64,000 nucleotides of DNA. Source: Neiella holothuriorum. GTDB lineage: Bacteria > Pseudomonadota > Gammaproteobacteria > Enterobacterales > Neiellaceae. Numbering within the stretch: position 1 is the stretch's first letter; every line of letters begins with the position of its first letter. Both the position numbers and the translations under genes were made by a program. The notes under the pieces were generated by a model. That model was not told the DNA's origin, did not search any database, and saw nothing but the letters and a program-made list of their open reading frames with translations. The stretch is from assembly GCF_019457915.1 (NCBI RefSeq), contig NZ_JAHZSS010000001.1, forward strand, positions 1 to 64,000, read 5' to 3'. Shown here one piece after another: positions 37,039 through 46,626 of the stretch.

Positions 37039-38040
37039 TTACAGGGTTTTAGTCACTTTTTTCAAGCCTTTGGGCTCATCAGGATTTAACCCCATTTCTG
37101 TCGCAATGTGGGCAATATCAAGATAAAAACGTTGCAACACTAACAATGGTGCCATTCGTGGATGAACGTCTTTTATCACTTGGGTAAGGTGGGCGACATC
37201 TGCTCCACGCTGTTTTACTTCTTTGATTTGCTCGCGATGTGCTTGTTGTGCTTCATCGGCGATATCGCAGTCGATAATGGTGAGCTGCTGCTCCACAAGC
37301 GTGACCGGGCCATGTAAAAACTCAGCACTGCTAAAAGCTTCAGCATGAATCGAACACACTTCTTTTAATTTCAACGCGAGCTCTTTGGTTACGGCGTAGC
37401 CAAGACCGCGCCCTAACACGACTAAGTTGCGTTGATTTTCAATTGCCGCGAAGGTGAGCTGTGGTTGGCTAGCTATCACTTGGTTTAACGCGTCAGGCAA
37501 TTGCGGTAAGGCTTCAATCAACGACTGACTATTGCTCCAGTAAGCCGTCAGTTGCAGCAGCGCAGACAAGGTTGCTAGGTAGCTTTTGGTGGCCGCCACT
37601 GAATTTTCTGGGCCGGCGCTTAGCGGCAGAATGTCATCTGCTAGAGCAGCTAATGGTGAAGTCTCATCATTAACCAACGCGATGCAATAGGCGCCAGCGG
37701 CCTGGCACATTTTTGTTTGTTCGAGAATGTCTGGGCTGCGGCCTGATTGTGAAATGGCGATGACCAATGTGTCGGCCAGCTTGAGTGATTTGCCATAGAT
37801 GCTAACTACCGAAGGTGCCGCCGCGGCTACCGGCACGCCGGTTTCAATTTCAATCAAATACTTTGCAAACACACCGGCATGATCCGATGAGCCGCGACCA
37901 ATGATCATGACCATTTTCGGTGGATTGGCTTGTAGCTTTTGTGCCACAGCCATTACTTTGTCTTGGTTTTTTCGGAACTGCTCGGCAATCACTTGAGGCG
38001 TTTGCGCGGCTTCTTGTTCCATAAGCGTTTTCGAATTCAT
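37039..38040 (-). CDS. nagB-II: Glucosamine-6-phosphate deaminase, SIS-domain type
   Basis: A 333-residue protein with two SIS (sugar isomerase) domains, starting with GRGSSDHAGVFAKYL and ISQSGRSPDIL. It is the NagB-II type known in Alteromonadales, unrelated to classical NagB, and turns GlcN-6-P into fructose-6-P and ammonia. It lacks the glutamine amidotransferase domain of GlmS, which fits a catabolic role. It sits between nagK and nagA with 15- and 14-base gaps. Confidence 0.93.
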   Translation of the reverse strand: MNSKTLMEQEAAQTPQVIAEQFRKNQDKVMAVAQKLQANPPKMVMIIGRGSSDHAGVFAKYLIEIETGVPVAAAAPSVVSIYGKSLKLADTLVIAISQSGRSPDILEQTKMCQAAGAYCIALVNDETSPLAALADDILPLSAGPENSVAATKSYLATLSALLQLTAYWSNSQSLIEALPQLPDALNQVIASQPQLTFAAIENQRNLVVLGRGLGYAVTKELALKLKEVCSIHAEAFSSAEFLHGPVTLVEQQLTIIDCDIADEAQQAHREQIKEVKQRGADVAHLTQVIKDVHPRMAPLLVLQRFYLDIAHIATEMGLNPDEPKGLKKVTKTL

Positions 38041-38055
38041 TTCATTGATACCTAA

Positions 38056-38970
38056 TTAACGGGCACGATTTGCTTGGCGTTGTTGCAATTGCTGGTGGGC
38101 AAACAACACGGCGCCAATTTCCGGAGGCTGCTGGGCTGGCTGGATTTGGTTGGCAACTTGTTCGTCGAGCCAATCGGTATACAGCGCAGTTAAACCGCCA
38201 ATCATCGAAATACGAGGTGGATTAACTTGCATTAATCGCTTAGCGACTGCACTTATGTATGCCGCGCCATCTTTGATGATGCCGGTGGCGAGCGGGTCGC
38301 CCTTTGCCGCAGCTGCAAACACTAAGCCTGCGAGTTTGGCGTAGTAGTTGGCATTTTTACCTGCCACTTCTTCCACCAGCGAAACATCGTCAGTGCAGTC
38401 GAGTTGAGTGCTTACTAACGCAGGGAGTTCGGAGTCTGCAGTTAAACCATCCAGTGCTTTTAGACTTTGTTGCACCGCTTGCAAGCCAATCCAAGCGCCA
38501 CTTCCTTTGTCGCCCTGAGGGAAACCATGAGCGCCAATCATCAATTGTTTGCCGTCAACCAGAGCGTAACCACATGATCCCGTTCCTGAGATGATCACTG
38601 CGCCATCTTGCCCCTGATGGGCCCCTAGACAAGCGATATGTAAATCGGTGGTCAGGTGCATGGCGGCAAATGGGTGCTGCCATTGATCTACCTTTTGAAA
38701 GTACTTGGGCAAATTAACGCCCGCCAAGCCAACGCCAGCAATTAATTGGCTCAACGTTTCCTTGGGGAGGTTGGCATCGGCCAAAGCCAGTTGCGCGGCT
38801 TTAACAATGGAGTCAATGGCCTGTTCAAAACTATGTGTTGGGTTGGCAGGGCCCGCTAATCCAACACCGAGGATTTCGTTTTGTTCATTCATCAACACAG
38901 CTTTGCATTTACTGCCGCCTCCATCGATACCGAGGTAAAGCGGTGTTGATTTGTCGTTACTGATTTGCAT
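38056..38970 (-). CDS. nagK: N-acetylglucosamine kinase (BadF/BadG family)
   Basis: A 304-residue sugar kinase of the actin-like ATPase fold: phosphate-1 motif GIDGGGSKCKAV at the N-terminus, VIISGTGSCGYAL and the adenosine motif MIGGLTALY. It phosphorylates GlcNAc imported by NagP. It is the first gene of the operon; AAGAGG precedes the start, and a perfect NagR palindrome lies about 80-100 bases upstream. Confidence 0.93.
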   Translation of the reverse strand: MQISNDKSTPLYLGIDGGGSKCKAVLMNEQNEILGVGLAGPANPTHSFEQAIDSIVKAAQLALADANLPKETLSQLIAGVGLAGVNLPKYFQKVDQWQHPFAAMHLTTDLHIACLGAHQGQDGAVIISGTGSCGYALVDGKQLMIGAHGFPQGDKGSGAWIGLQAVQQSLKALDGLTADSELPALVSTQLDCTDDVSLVEEVAGKNANYYAKLAGLVFAAAAKGDPLATGIIKDGAAYISAVAKRLMQVNPPRISMIGGLTALYTDWLDEQVANQIQPAQQPPEIGAVLFAHQQLQQRQANRAR

Positions 38971-39047
38971 TGAAATGCCTCTTAAAATCTAATCGAACTG
39001 GCTGTTAAGAACTTGTTATGCCGTGTCGATAATTCATCCTAACCTAA

Positions 39048-39067
39048 AAATGACAGCGCTGTCATTT
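39048..39067. promoter_or_regulatory. NagR operator
   Basis: AAATGACAGCGCTGTCATTT is a perfect 20-base palindrome, the form known for LacI-type NagR in Alteromonadales. It overlaps a possible -35 of the nagKBAP operon, so NagR would repress by occlusion. Confidence 0.9.
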
Positions 39068-39122
39068 GTTTTTTTGTTGGTTTAACTGTCTTTGTTTTTT
39101 AAATAAATTAACTATCTGTTTA

Positions 39123-41882
39123 TTAATAATTAGTTGCTTCTGTTTGGGAGCCAATATAGTGGCTAACTCGGCTAAATCTGGTGCGATCAAATGACCGACT
39201 ACGAAATTCAGTTGCTAGCGCTGCAGATATTGGTTGATGGTAAGGCTGCCACTCGCCACCGTTTTGACGGTATTCAATGGCGATGCCGTTAAACGGAATA
39301 TGTGCGTGAAGCTGATCGGCGACGACTTCGAAGCCAACCACAGGCAGACGGTAATTAACGCTAGCGTGCTCTAATTTGGCCAGTTCCTTGGCGCCCACAA
39401 CATCACTAAAACGTTGCCAGTCTTGTGCTCTTTGTTGGCGTTTGTCGACCGTAAAATGATTGCTGTCTGGGCCGTAAACGGCGCCTTGATAATCGTACGG
39501 GATTGCCCACTCGGCCTGATGCCAAGCACGTTCAGCTAGGGCCAACAAGCGCGGATATATTTTGAATTCAGCTAGCGCATCGCTGTAGGTGTTCTCGCCC
39601 CAAAATTGCCCCTGAATACCAATGAACGCCGAGTCTTGTTGCAGTGGCTGGTGCGTTACGAGACCGGAGCTATCGATTTGTTTGCGATCATCGGCCTGAT
39701 AAGGCTTGCCGTGACGATCGCTCCAGAACTCTGCATGGGCGGGCAAATTCTCTGGCATCAACTCAAATACTTTCATGGTGTCCGTTTGGCGCGAAGCCCA
39801 GTAATAACCATGTTCTTTAGGATGGGCTTGATATGGAAAGTCGAAATACAGCGCGTCAGGTACTGAAATAACGGCTTGCCAGTCTCGATTGGCGAGTTGA
39901 TGAGCAACATGATGTCCTTGGAAAAAGAGCGGTGCCCACGCATTGGCTTGCACGATCTGCGGCATGTTGGTTGTCTTGGTATGTTCCAAGCCATCGCTCC
40001 ACGCTGCTACTTCAATCCCTTTCTTGGCCAACAATTGACTAACGCGTTCAACAAAATAAGCGCCCAGCTGGCTTGCATTAGAAATACCTAGCTCGTTGTT
40101 GGCTAACAAGGCTTTGCAATTTGGTGATTCCACCCAAGCGCCAGCCGTTTCATCGGCGCCGATGTGGTAGCGCGTTAGCGGCTGACCTGCGGCTTGATGC
40201 ATGGCGGCAACTTCTGTCATCACCTTATCGATAAAGTCATAAGTGCTTTGCTGGCAGACATTGAGGGTATTGTCGGTGTAATACTGTATCGACTCGTACT
40301 CAGTCACATCATCGGCATCGTGCAGCACGTATTGGTTTGCTAATTCAGGCTTGTTTTGCTGCATGTATTTGTGAAAGCGAGCGGCCATTGCCACAACCGC
40401 CGCACGTGAGTGGCCGGGCATATCGAGTGATGGGATTACCTGAATGTGACGGGCACTGGCTGCCTGCAATATTTGCTGGTATTGCGCGACGGTAAAGTAA
40501 CCATTGTTGGCGTCATCTTTGGCCACCACGCCTAATTGAGGTAGCAGACAGGTTTGCTCTTGCAGATCGAAACAGCGTTGACCACCAATGGCCGTTAGCT
40601 CTTCTAGGCCGGGGATTTGTAATCGCCAGCCTTCATCATCGGCAATGTGCAGGTGTAATTTGTTGAGCTTATACGCTGCCATTTGGTCGAGCAATTTGAC
40701 TATAAACTGTTGTGAGCGGAAGTTGCGGGCTACATCAACCAACATGCCTCGAAAACCAAAGTGGGGTTGATCGACAATCGTGAGGGCAGGGAGCAATAGA
40801 TCATCGAGTTTGATAAGCCCAGCCAGTGACTGCAAACCATAAAAAACACCGGCCGCATCCGTACCGATAATTCGTATTTCGGAAGCGCTGATGGTCAGGC
40901 GATAGCTTTCAGGTGTTTGTAACTTATTGCTCTGCTCTAGCCGCAAAGGAATGCCTGATGGTTGCTGGCCAATACCTAACTTAGCTAGCCGACTTAACGC
41001 TGCTGCTACAGATTTCGACTCGACGTTGCCAAAATCGATGTGAACGCCTTTGGCAAGGTCAACCACAGGTTTAGTGGTGTGTTGCGCCAATTGCAAAGGT
41101 GCTGGAATCAAGCTCACCTGATTTGCAACTGGCTCATTGAGCAACGGAGTCTGATAGCGCTGATACAAGGCCTCGTCTTTCATCATGACGAGGGCGCCGT
41201 TGTCGCGCTCGGCTTGATTGCGAATTAAGTTGTCGTAGTGATAGCCACTGGCAAATGCTGGCGCATTTAGACCCGTATCGGCATCGCGTTGCCAGCGGGT
41301 GCTGTCGATGACTTTGGCCTGCACTGAATGCTGCAACGATGTTGAATCATCTGCAGCGACAAGATAGTTGGGCAAAGCATCGGAGAGTGAAAGCGACCAG
41401 TTGTCGGCCCAGAAGGTAATTGTTTTAGTTTGTCCTGCTATTAATCCGTTGAAGTGTTCTGTCAGCGACAGTTTGTGCAACACACCATTGACTGGACTAA
41501 TGGTGAATTCACGGCTCTCAACCGATTGAATTCGGTTAATGTGGCTAAAGTAAATGGCCCAACCATCAGTCGCGAAATCTTCACTAACGGTGAGATGCAG
41601 CTGCGCTTGAAAGCATTTGCCTTCGGCGCGATCCGTTGCACATTGCTCGTTTGGGATATTGCTCACCAACTCATACTCAACTTGCAGGTTTTGGGCAAGA
41701 CGGTCGATCGCCGTTTGCGTCAGCTCCGAGGCGGCATTGCTTGAGTTTTCACTGAGCAATGTCGACTTGAGCGTAGCCGTGTTGCTGAGGCTTTTGTCTG
41801 CGGAATGATGAGGCTGACAGGCAACTAAACTAAACAGCAAGCTGGAGGAAAAAGCTGTCAATGAGATATAGCGAAAATTCAT
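39123..41882 (-). CDS. Family 20 beta-N-acetylhexosaminidase lipoprotein
   Basis: A 919-residue surface or periplasmic lipoprotein (lipobox LVAC, lipid Cys22) that removes GlcNAc from chitin oligosaccharides. In order: an N-terminal carbohydrate-binding domain (about 45-200), a GH20 N-terminal alpha/beta domain, the catalytic barrel with the Asp-Glu pair in YHIGADETAG near residue 575, and a C-terminal Ig-like domain. The sequence resembles chitobiase. It lies between the TonB receptor (upstream) and the nag operon. A terminator after the receptor gene suggests that it has its own promoter or relies on read-through. Confidence 0.93.
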   Translation of the reverse strand: MNFRYISLTAFSSSLLFSLVACQPHHSADKSLSNTATLKSTLLSENSSNAASELTQTAIDRLAQNLQVEYELVSNIPNEQCATDRAEGKCFQAQLHLTVSEDFATDGWAIYFSHINRIQSVESREFTISPVNGVLHKLSLTEHFNGLIAGQTKTITFWADNWSLSLSDALPNYLVAADDSTSLQHSVQAKVIDSTRWQRDADTGLNAPAFASGYHYDNLIRNQAERDNGALVMMKDEALYQRYQTPLLNEPVANQVSLIPAPLQLAQHTTKPVVDLAKGVHIDFGNVESKSVAAALSRLAKLGIGQQPSGIPLRLEQSNKLQTPESYRLTISASEIRIIGTDAAGVFYGLQSLAGLIKLDDLLLPALTIVDQPHFGFRGMLVDVARNFRSQQFIVKLLDQMAAYKLNKLHLHIADDEGWRLQIPGLEELTAIGGQRCFDLQEQTCLLPQLGVVAKDDANNGYFTVAQYQQILQAASARHIQVIPSLDMPGHSRAAVVAMAARFHKYMQQNKPELANQYVLHDADDVTEYESIQYYTDNTLNVCQQSTYDFIDKVMTEVAAMHQAAGQPLTRYHIGADETAGAWVESPNCKALLANNELGISNASQLGAYFVERVSQLLAKKGIEVAAWSDGLEHTKTTNMPQIVQANAWAPLFFQGHHVAHQLANRDWQAVISVPDALYFDFPYQAHPKEHGYYWASRQTDTMKVFELMPENLPAHAEFWSDRHGKPYQADDRKQIDSSGLVTHQPLQQDSAFIGIQGQFWGENTYSDALAEFKIYPRLLALAERAWHQAEWAIPYDYQGAVYGPDSNHFTVDKRQQRAQDWQRFSDVVGAKELAKLEHASVNYRLPVVGFEVVADQLHAHIPFNGIAIEYRQNGGEWQPYHQPISAALATEFRSRSFDRTRFSRVSHYIGSQTEATNY

Positions 41883-41985
41883 AACAATTCCGGAGTTTCA
41901 ATTAATAGCTTGTTGAACATGCAGTGCGCTGGTTTTATGGCATTTGCTACTCAAAACCAACCATGGTTTAGGCGCCAAGTAGGTT

Positions 41986-42014
41986 TAAAAAAGCCAGGCG
42001 GTGGTGCCTGGCTA
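41986..42014 (-). terminator. Terminator after the chitin TonB receptor gene
   Basis: Stem AGCCAGGC / GCCTGGCT followed on the minus strand by a T run. It lies between the receptor and hexosaminidase genes. Confidence 0.85.
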
Positions 42015-42060
42015 AAACCGGTTGGCCATCATCCTTGACGACCATGCACACACTTAGTTA

Positions 42061-44706
42061 TTAGAACGTCAGATGAACACCGGCAACGTAGCGTCGGCCA
42101 TTTTCATAAATGGACATCACGCGGTCTTTGCTCGTGTTGTATTCGACGATTTGCTCATCGTTCAGGTTCATGGCTTCGAATATTACTCTGATGTTCTCTG
42201 TCACTTGGTAGTTGGCACTGAAGTCAATTTGACCAAAGCTGTCATTCCAAACTTCATCGCCAGAGAAATGCAGGCCTTTGTACCATTCGCTACGGTAGTT
42301 ATACATCAAGCTGGCACCATAGGTTTCAGTCTCGTAGTACACAGTAGCGTTGTACATATGCTCAGAAGCGCCTTCTACTAAGCCCGAGCCAGCAATTGAT
42401 TCGTCACGTTCCTGATCGTTCTCAGCATTGGTGTAGGTGTAGTTGGAGGCAATACCAAAGTTACCAAATCCTTGTTGATAACCAATTTCGATCCCATCGG
42501 TTGAACCACCTAAGCCGTTTTTAGGTTGCGTCACAGCCACATCAACCCATTCGTCGTCCTGCTCGTTATAGAACTCTTGAACAGTAACGCCGCTGGTACG
42601 GTAGCTTTTTACATCTTTATAGAAGTAGGTCAGTGACAGCAGCGAAGCGTCATTGAAATACCATTCCCAGGCAACATCAAACTGGTTAGCAATTTCTGGA
42701 TCAAGGCTTGGGTTACCGGCAGTGGCAGTTGGGTATTCCACATTGAGTGCGCCCACTGAAACTGTTGGTGCTAAATCTGAGAAGTTGGCTCGAGCCATGA
42801 CGCGGCCAGCGGCAAAACGCAGGATTTGATCATCGGTCAGATCGAATGCAACATTCAGGCTTGGCAGCACTTCGGTATAAGTGCGTTCTTCGCTAACCCA
42901 CTCCATATAGGAAGGTGTTAGCCATTCGCGGTCAACCGTGTGGAAGCCCCATGAATCGCTGCTGAAATTGTAGCTTTCAGAAGTTTGCTCAGTATCAACC
43001 ACGCGAACACCAACGTTACCGCGGAAGTTGTCGCCGGAGAAAGAACCTTTAACATAGGCCGCGGTGATGGTTTCGTTAATAGCCCAGATTTCACCGAGGT
43101 TGTCGCTAATGGCGTAATCAGCTTGGTCACCAAACCCTAAGTGCCAAAAGGCGCTTTTATTGCCGTCGAGTTGATTGACAATGTTGCCGCCAACCACATC
43201 GCTTGCCACTTTGTGAACGCCACTGGATTGATCGCAGGTATCCAACGTTGGGCAGTTGCCAAAAGCTTCGGCCATGTAGTTTGGGTAGTCTGGGTTATCA
43301 GTGGTTTCAGGACCGTGCCAGCTATAAGCTTGACGTTCTTGGCTGCGATCGTGGTCGCGGTATTTCAAGCCCACTTTAATTTCTGAAAAAGCACCGAATT
43401 CGACTGGGATCTCTAAGTCCACTTGGGCGTAAAGCTCTTCATCTTCAGTTGGTTTGTTGCCACCCCAGGTCCAATTTTGGCTCCAAACTGAGCCGTCCGT
43501 TGGATCGGCATCAATGTTGACCGTTGGTTTACCTGTCAGGTCAAAGTCGTAACCAGCGGTGATGTTGGGTACGAAGCTCCATGACGTTTCGTTATAGGTG
43601 CCGCCTTCTGCATCGGTGTAACCGACTTGCGCATGAAGAAAATAATTGTCGGCTTGGTAGTTCATTTCCAAGTCGTAGGAGTTTGTTTCAGTGCGTGATT
43701 CGCGGTTAATGAAATCCCACTCGTACGAGCCATCCATTACAGATGCTGCTTGCACGTTGGTGCCGCTGAGCACAACATCTTCCAATTCGCTCAAGTCATT
43801 CTGTGGACGAACCAGCAAGTTGATGTTCTGGTTATCTGATTCCAACTCGGATGTAAGGATATTCAGGGAGAAGTCCAATTCATCGCTTGGGGCATATTGG
43901 AAGCTGGCGAAAATAGTTTCACGTTCGCGATCTTGGCGGAAAATTGGAGCACCGATATCTTTCGGTGCTTTAATGCCTGCCTCGTCTGCTGGGGTCCAGC
44001 CTAAGACTTCTAAACCTTCACGCTGAACCGTGCGGTCTTGTTTGACGACTGAGATTAATGCGCCAAAGGTTTCATCTTCGTTTTTCCACGAATAGAACGC
44101 ATCCAGTAGTGGGTCGGTTTCTTCTGATGATTCGGAATATAGTGCTTCAATGCCGATTTTGATGGTATTAGCATCCAAATCCAGTGGCTTATGGGTATTC
44201 ATGATCACTGTGCCGCCAATCGAACCTTCGTCGATGTCAGCTTCTGGCGCTTTGTAGACTTCTAAGCTTTTTACCAACTGTGACGGCAGCAAAGTGAAGT
44301 TAAAGCCGCGAGATGGTTGGTCTAAGATGAACCAGTCTGCGGTGGCAACATTCTGACCGTTGAGTAGGGTTCTGTTTTTGGTGGGACCTGATCCGCGAAT
44401 GGTGATTTTTTCACCTTCGCCAAATTCCCGGCTGATACCGACACCGGTAATGCGCGACAGTGATTCTGCAACGTTTTTGTCTGGGAACTTACCAATATCT
44501 TCTGATGTGATGGCATCAACAATGGTGTCTGCGTAACGCTTAGTGTTGATGTTTTGCTTTAAGCTGCTGCGAATACCTGTGATCTCAATTACTTCGGCGT
44601 CCTGTGCGGTGTTGGCGGCGTCTTCTGCATATGCGTGCACACCACTGCCGAGTATCGAAACAATGCTGGTTGCTAACAGCTGCTTTCTAAAATTAAAAGA
44701 TCTCAT
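42061..44706 (-). CDS. TonB-dependent receptor, chito-oligosaccharide candidate
   Basis: An 881-residue outer-membrane receptor with a signal peptide, a TonB-box-like EVIEITG, a plug domain (KFPDKNVAESLSRITGV, then ITIRGSGPTKNRTLLNGQ) and a beta-barrel ending in YVAGVHLTF. A NagR palindrome 63 bases upstream of the start places it in the GlcNAc regulon, so chito-oligosaccharides are the likely cargo. AAGGGA precedes the ATG. It differs from the alginate-cluster receptor in length and plug details, and the two are not recent duplicates. Confidence 0.92.
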   Translation of the reverse strand: MRSFNFRKQLLATSIVSILGSGVHAYAEDAANTAQDAEVIEITGIRSSLKQNINTKRYADTIVDAITSEDIGKFPDKNVAESLSRITGVGISREFGEGEKITIRGSGPTKNRTLLNGQNVATADWFILDQPSRGFNFTLLPSQLVKSLEVYKAPEADIDEGSIGGTVIMNTHKPLDLDANTIKIGIEALYSESSEETDPLLDAFYSWKNEDETFGALISVVKQDRTVQREGLEVLGWTPADEAGIKAPKDIGAPIFRQDRERETIFASFQYAPSDELDFSLNILTSELESDNQNINLLVRPQNDLSELEDVVLSGTNVQAASVMDGSYEWDFINRESRTETNSYDLEMNYQADNYFLHAQVGYTDAEGGTYNETSWSFVPNITAGYDFDLTGKPTVNIDADPTDGSVWSQNWTWGGNKPTEDEELYAQVDLEIPVEFGAFSEIKVGLKYRDHDRSQERQAYSWHGPETTDNPDYPNYMAEAFGNCPTLDTCDQSSGVHKVASDVVGGNIVNQLDGNKSAFWHLGFGDQADYAISDNLGEIWAINETITAAYVKGSFSGDNFRGNVGVRVVDTEQTSESYNFSSDSWGFHTVDREWLTPSYMEWVSEERTYTEVLPSLNVAFDLTDDQILRFAAGRVMARANFSDLAPTVSVGALNVEYPTATAGNPSLDPEIANQFDVAWEWYFNDASLLSLTYFYKDVKSYRTSGVTVQEFYNEQDDEWVDVAVTQPKNGLGGSTDGIEIGYQQGFGNFGIASNYTYTNAENDQERDESIAGSGLVEGASEHMYNATVYYETETYGASLMYNYRSEWYKGLHFSGDEVWNDSFGQIDFSANYQVTENIRVIFEAMNLNDEQIVEYNTSKDRVMSIYENGRRYVAGVHLTF

Positions 44707-45237
44707 TGCCCGTTCCCTTCGATTTATTTTTTATTTCAAAACTTATTGATATTCTTGTTCGGCTCAAAATGACAGCGCTGTCATATTGATGATTAAAACT
44801 TACACGCAATCATTCTCATTTGCCACTATAAATTAACAAAAAAGATACAATTGACATCCAAGCCACTGAAACTAAATGCTTTAATTTGTTATTTTGAGAG
44901 ATCTTGATGTGTTGATGTAAACGTTTTTGGTCGATTTTTCAGCTATTCTCTTGTCTTGGTTGGCTGATTTATCGACAACAAATTTGACCGCAAACGACAT
45001 AGAGGAACTGCTGCTAAAACCATTTTTAACTGAATATTTTTAAGGGGTGGGTTGTTTGATTTTGTGATTAGTTGAGGAGCTTAGGAAGTGAAAAAAGTTG
45101 CCCAGAGAGTTGTCGCACCATGTGTCGCTAAGCCGGCCAAAGCAAATTGAAATGAGAAGCGCTGCTTTGCTATAAACTAACGTCTTTCTATAGCGAATTT
45201 GGTTCTTATTGAGGTGCTGAATAAAACTGACTTTTGT
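44707..45237. other. Promoter region of the chitin TonB receptor
   Basis: 531 bases without a gene. It holds the NagR site at 44769-44784 and a TGTAAACGTTT element at 44916-44926, similar to LacI-family or cAMP-receptor-dependent sites. The rest shows nothing specific. Confidence 0.5.
44769..44784. promoter_or_regulatory. NagR operator
   Basis: ATGACAGCGCTGTCAT, a perfect 16-base palindrome with the same core as the site at 39048-39067, just before the TonB receptor gene. Confidence 0.9.
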
Positions 45238-46257
45238 TTAACTTGGCGCTTGTTGACTAGAATCTCGAATGACCAACTTAGGCGTGAATAGTCGGCAAAT
45301 CTCATTGGCTGATTGATTGCGAGTGTTGGCAATCAAAAGCGAAGTTGCTTGGCTGGCGATTTGTTGATTGGGCTGATGTGCGGTGGTTAATTTGGGCCAA
45401 GTTTGACGTGAGAAGGGGCTATCCTCAAAGCCGACAATGGATAGCTCGTCGGGAATACTAATGTTTTTAAGCCGAGCCGCGAACAATGCGCCGGCGGCGG
45501 TTTCATCATTACAGCAGAAAATAGCACTCGGTTTTTGTTCTAATTCCAATAGCTTGTTGGCTCCGACTACGCCCGAATCAAACGAGTAATCTCCCGCTAC
45601 AATCAAATCATTTTGTGGCGCGACATGATGCGCCTTGAGTGCCGCTTGGTAGCCAGATAAACGCTCAAAACTGGATTGGTGTTCGTCACTACCGCCAATA
45701 AAGGCAATGTCTTTGTGGCCCAATTGAATCAAATGGTCGGTGATATCTTGTGCCGCTTGATGATCATCAATCATCACGCACGAATCGGAGTCTTGTTCAG
45801 CACCACTGCCAGAAATAATGCGGACATAACGAACATCAAGCTGATCCAGCATGGCAATGACGTCATCGTTTTCGGAGAAAGGCGGCGTCAACACCAAGCC
45901 TGTGATTCGTGACTGTTTGATCATTTCCTTGATTTCATCAAGGATGCCATCTGACTTGGAATTGCAGGGGTGGATCACCAGCTCAAAGCCTTGCTTGCGG
46001 CATTCCGACAAAATACCGTTTTGCATGTCGATAATGTAATAGGCATTCGGATTGTCGTAGATGAAGCCGATGGTATACGACTTAGTACCAGCGAGGTTTC
46101 GAGCCGCCTGATTGGGTTGATAGTTCAGCTCAGCAGCCGCGGCCATTACTTTATCGCGGGTATTTTGACGGACACTTTCTTCATTATTAATGACGCGTGA
46201 AACGGTTTTAATGGAGACGCCAGCAAGTTTGGCAACATCATTAATGGTGACTTTCAT
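45238..46257 (-). CDS. nagR: LacI-family repressor of GlcNAc/chitin genes
   Basis: 339 residues from the preferred start. The helix-turn-helix opens the protein (MKVTINDVAKLAGVSIKTVS), followed by the hinge and a periplasmic-binding-type effector domain. The upstream extension to 46332 is rejected because LacI proteins begin at this motif. It lies next to the chitin TonB receptor, and two perfect palindromes of LacI type (ATGACAGCGCTGTCAT) occur in the cluster. It should be induced by GlcNAc-6-phosphate or a similar intermediate. No NagR site is seen before its own gene. Confidence 0.9.
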   Translation of the reverse strand: MKVTINDVAKLAGVSIKTVSRVINNEESVRQNTRDKVMAAAAELNYQPNQAARNLAGTKSYTIGFIYDNPNAYYIIDMQNGILSECRKQGFELVIHPCNSKSDGILDEIKEMIKQSRITGLVLTPPFSENDDVIAMLDQLDVRYVRIISGSGAEQDSDSCVMIDDHQAAQDITDHLIQLGHKDIAFIGGSDEHQSSFERLSGYQAALKAHHVAPQNDLIVAGDYSFDSGVVGANKLLELEQKPSAIFCCNDETAAGALFAARLKNISIPDELSIVGFEDSPFSRQTWPKLTTAHQPNQQIASQATSLLIANTRNQSANEICRLFTPKLVIRDSSQQAPS

Positions 46258-46626
46258 ATTCGGCGCAAATTCCATTTTCAAATAACAGGCGTTAACGGCC
46301 GATAGGTTATTGTCTTCACTGATGAGCGGCAACTATTTATTGAGAAAATGCCGGCAAGCGCAATTATTCGAAGAGTTAACGATTGGTAGTAAACAGCAAG
46401 CCAATGTGATGCAGGCGATTTGACAGCTGATTATGTGGCGATCATTCGCTCGAAAGGCGGTTCGGTGTCACCATTTATTGGTCGTCACAGTAGGATACGA
46501 GCAAAAGACCTAGTTTTGTCAGGGTTATAGGGGCTGGTTGCCACGCTTTTTTATTGGGCGAACCTGCCATCTGCGGCTAGTATAGCTATTGAATGCCCCG
46601 TATTTCGCCCAGTAAGGAGTCTGAGC
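46258..46626. other. Gap between nagR and mshH
   Basis: 369 bases between divergent genes. No gene, RNA or strong palindrome found; it must hold both promoters. The mshH ribosome site TAAGGAG lies at its end. Confidence 0.5.

Noticed and set aside
44916-44926. TGTAAACGTTT as a LacI-family or CRP site
   Set aside because: Only an 8-base perfect core; a single copy in the cluster and no partner, so it is not listed as a separate operator.
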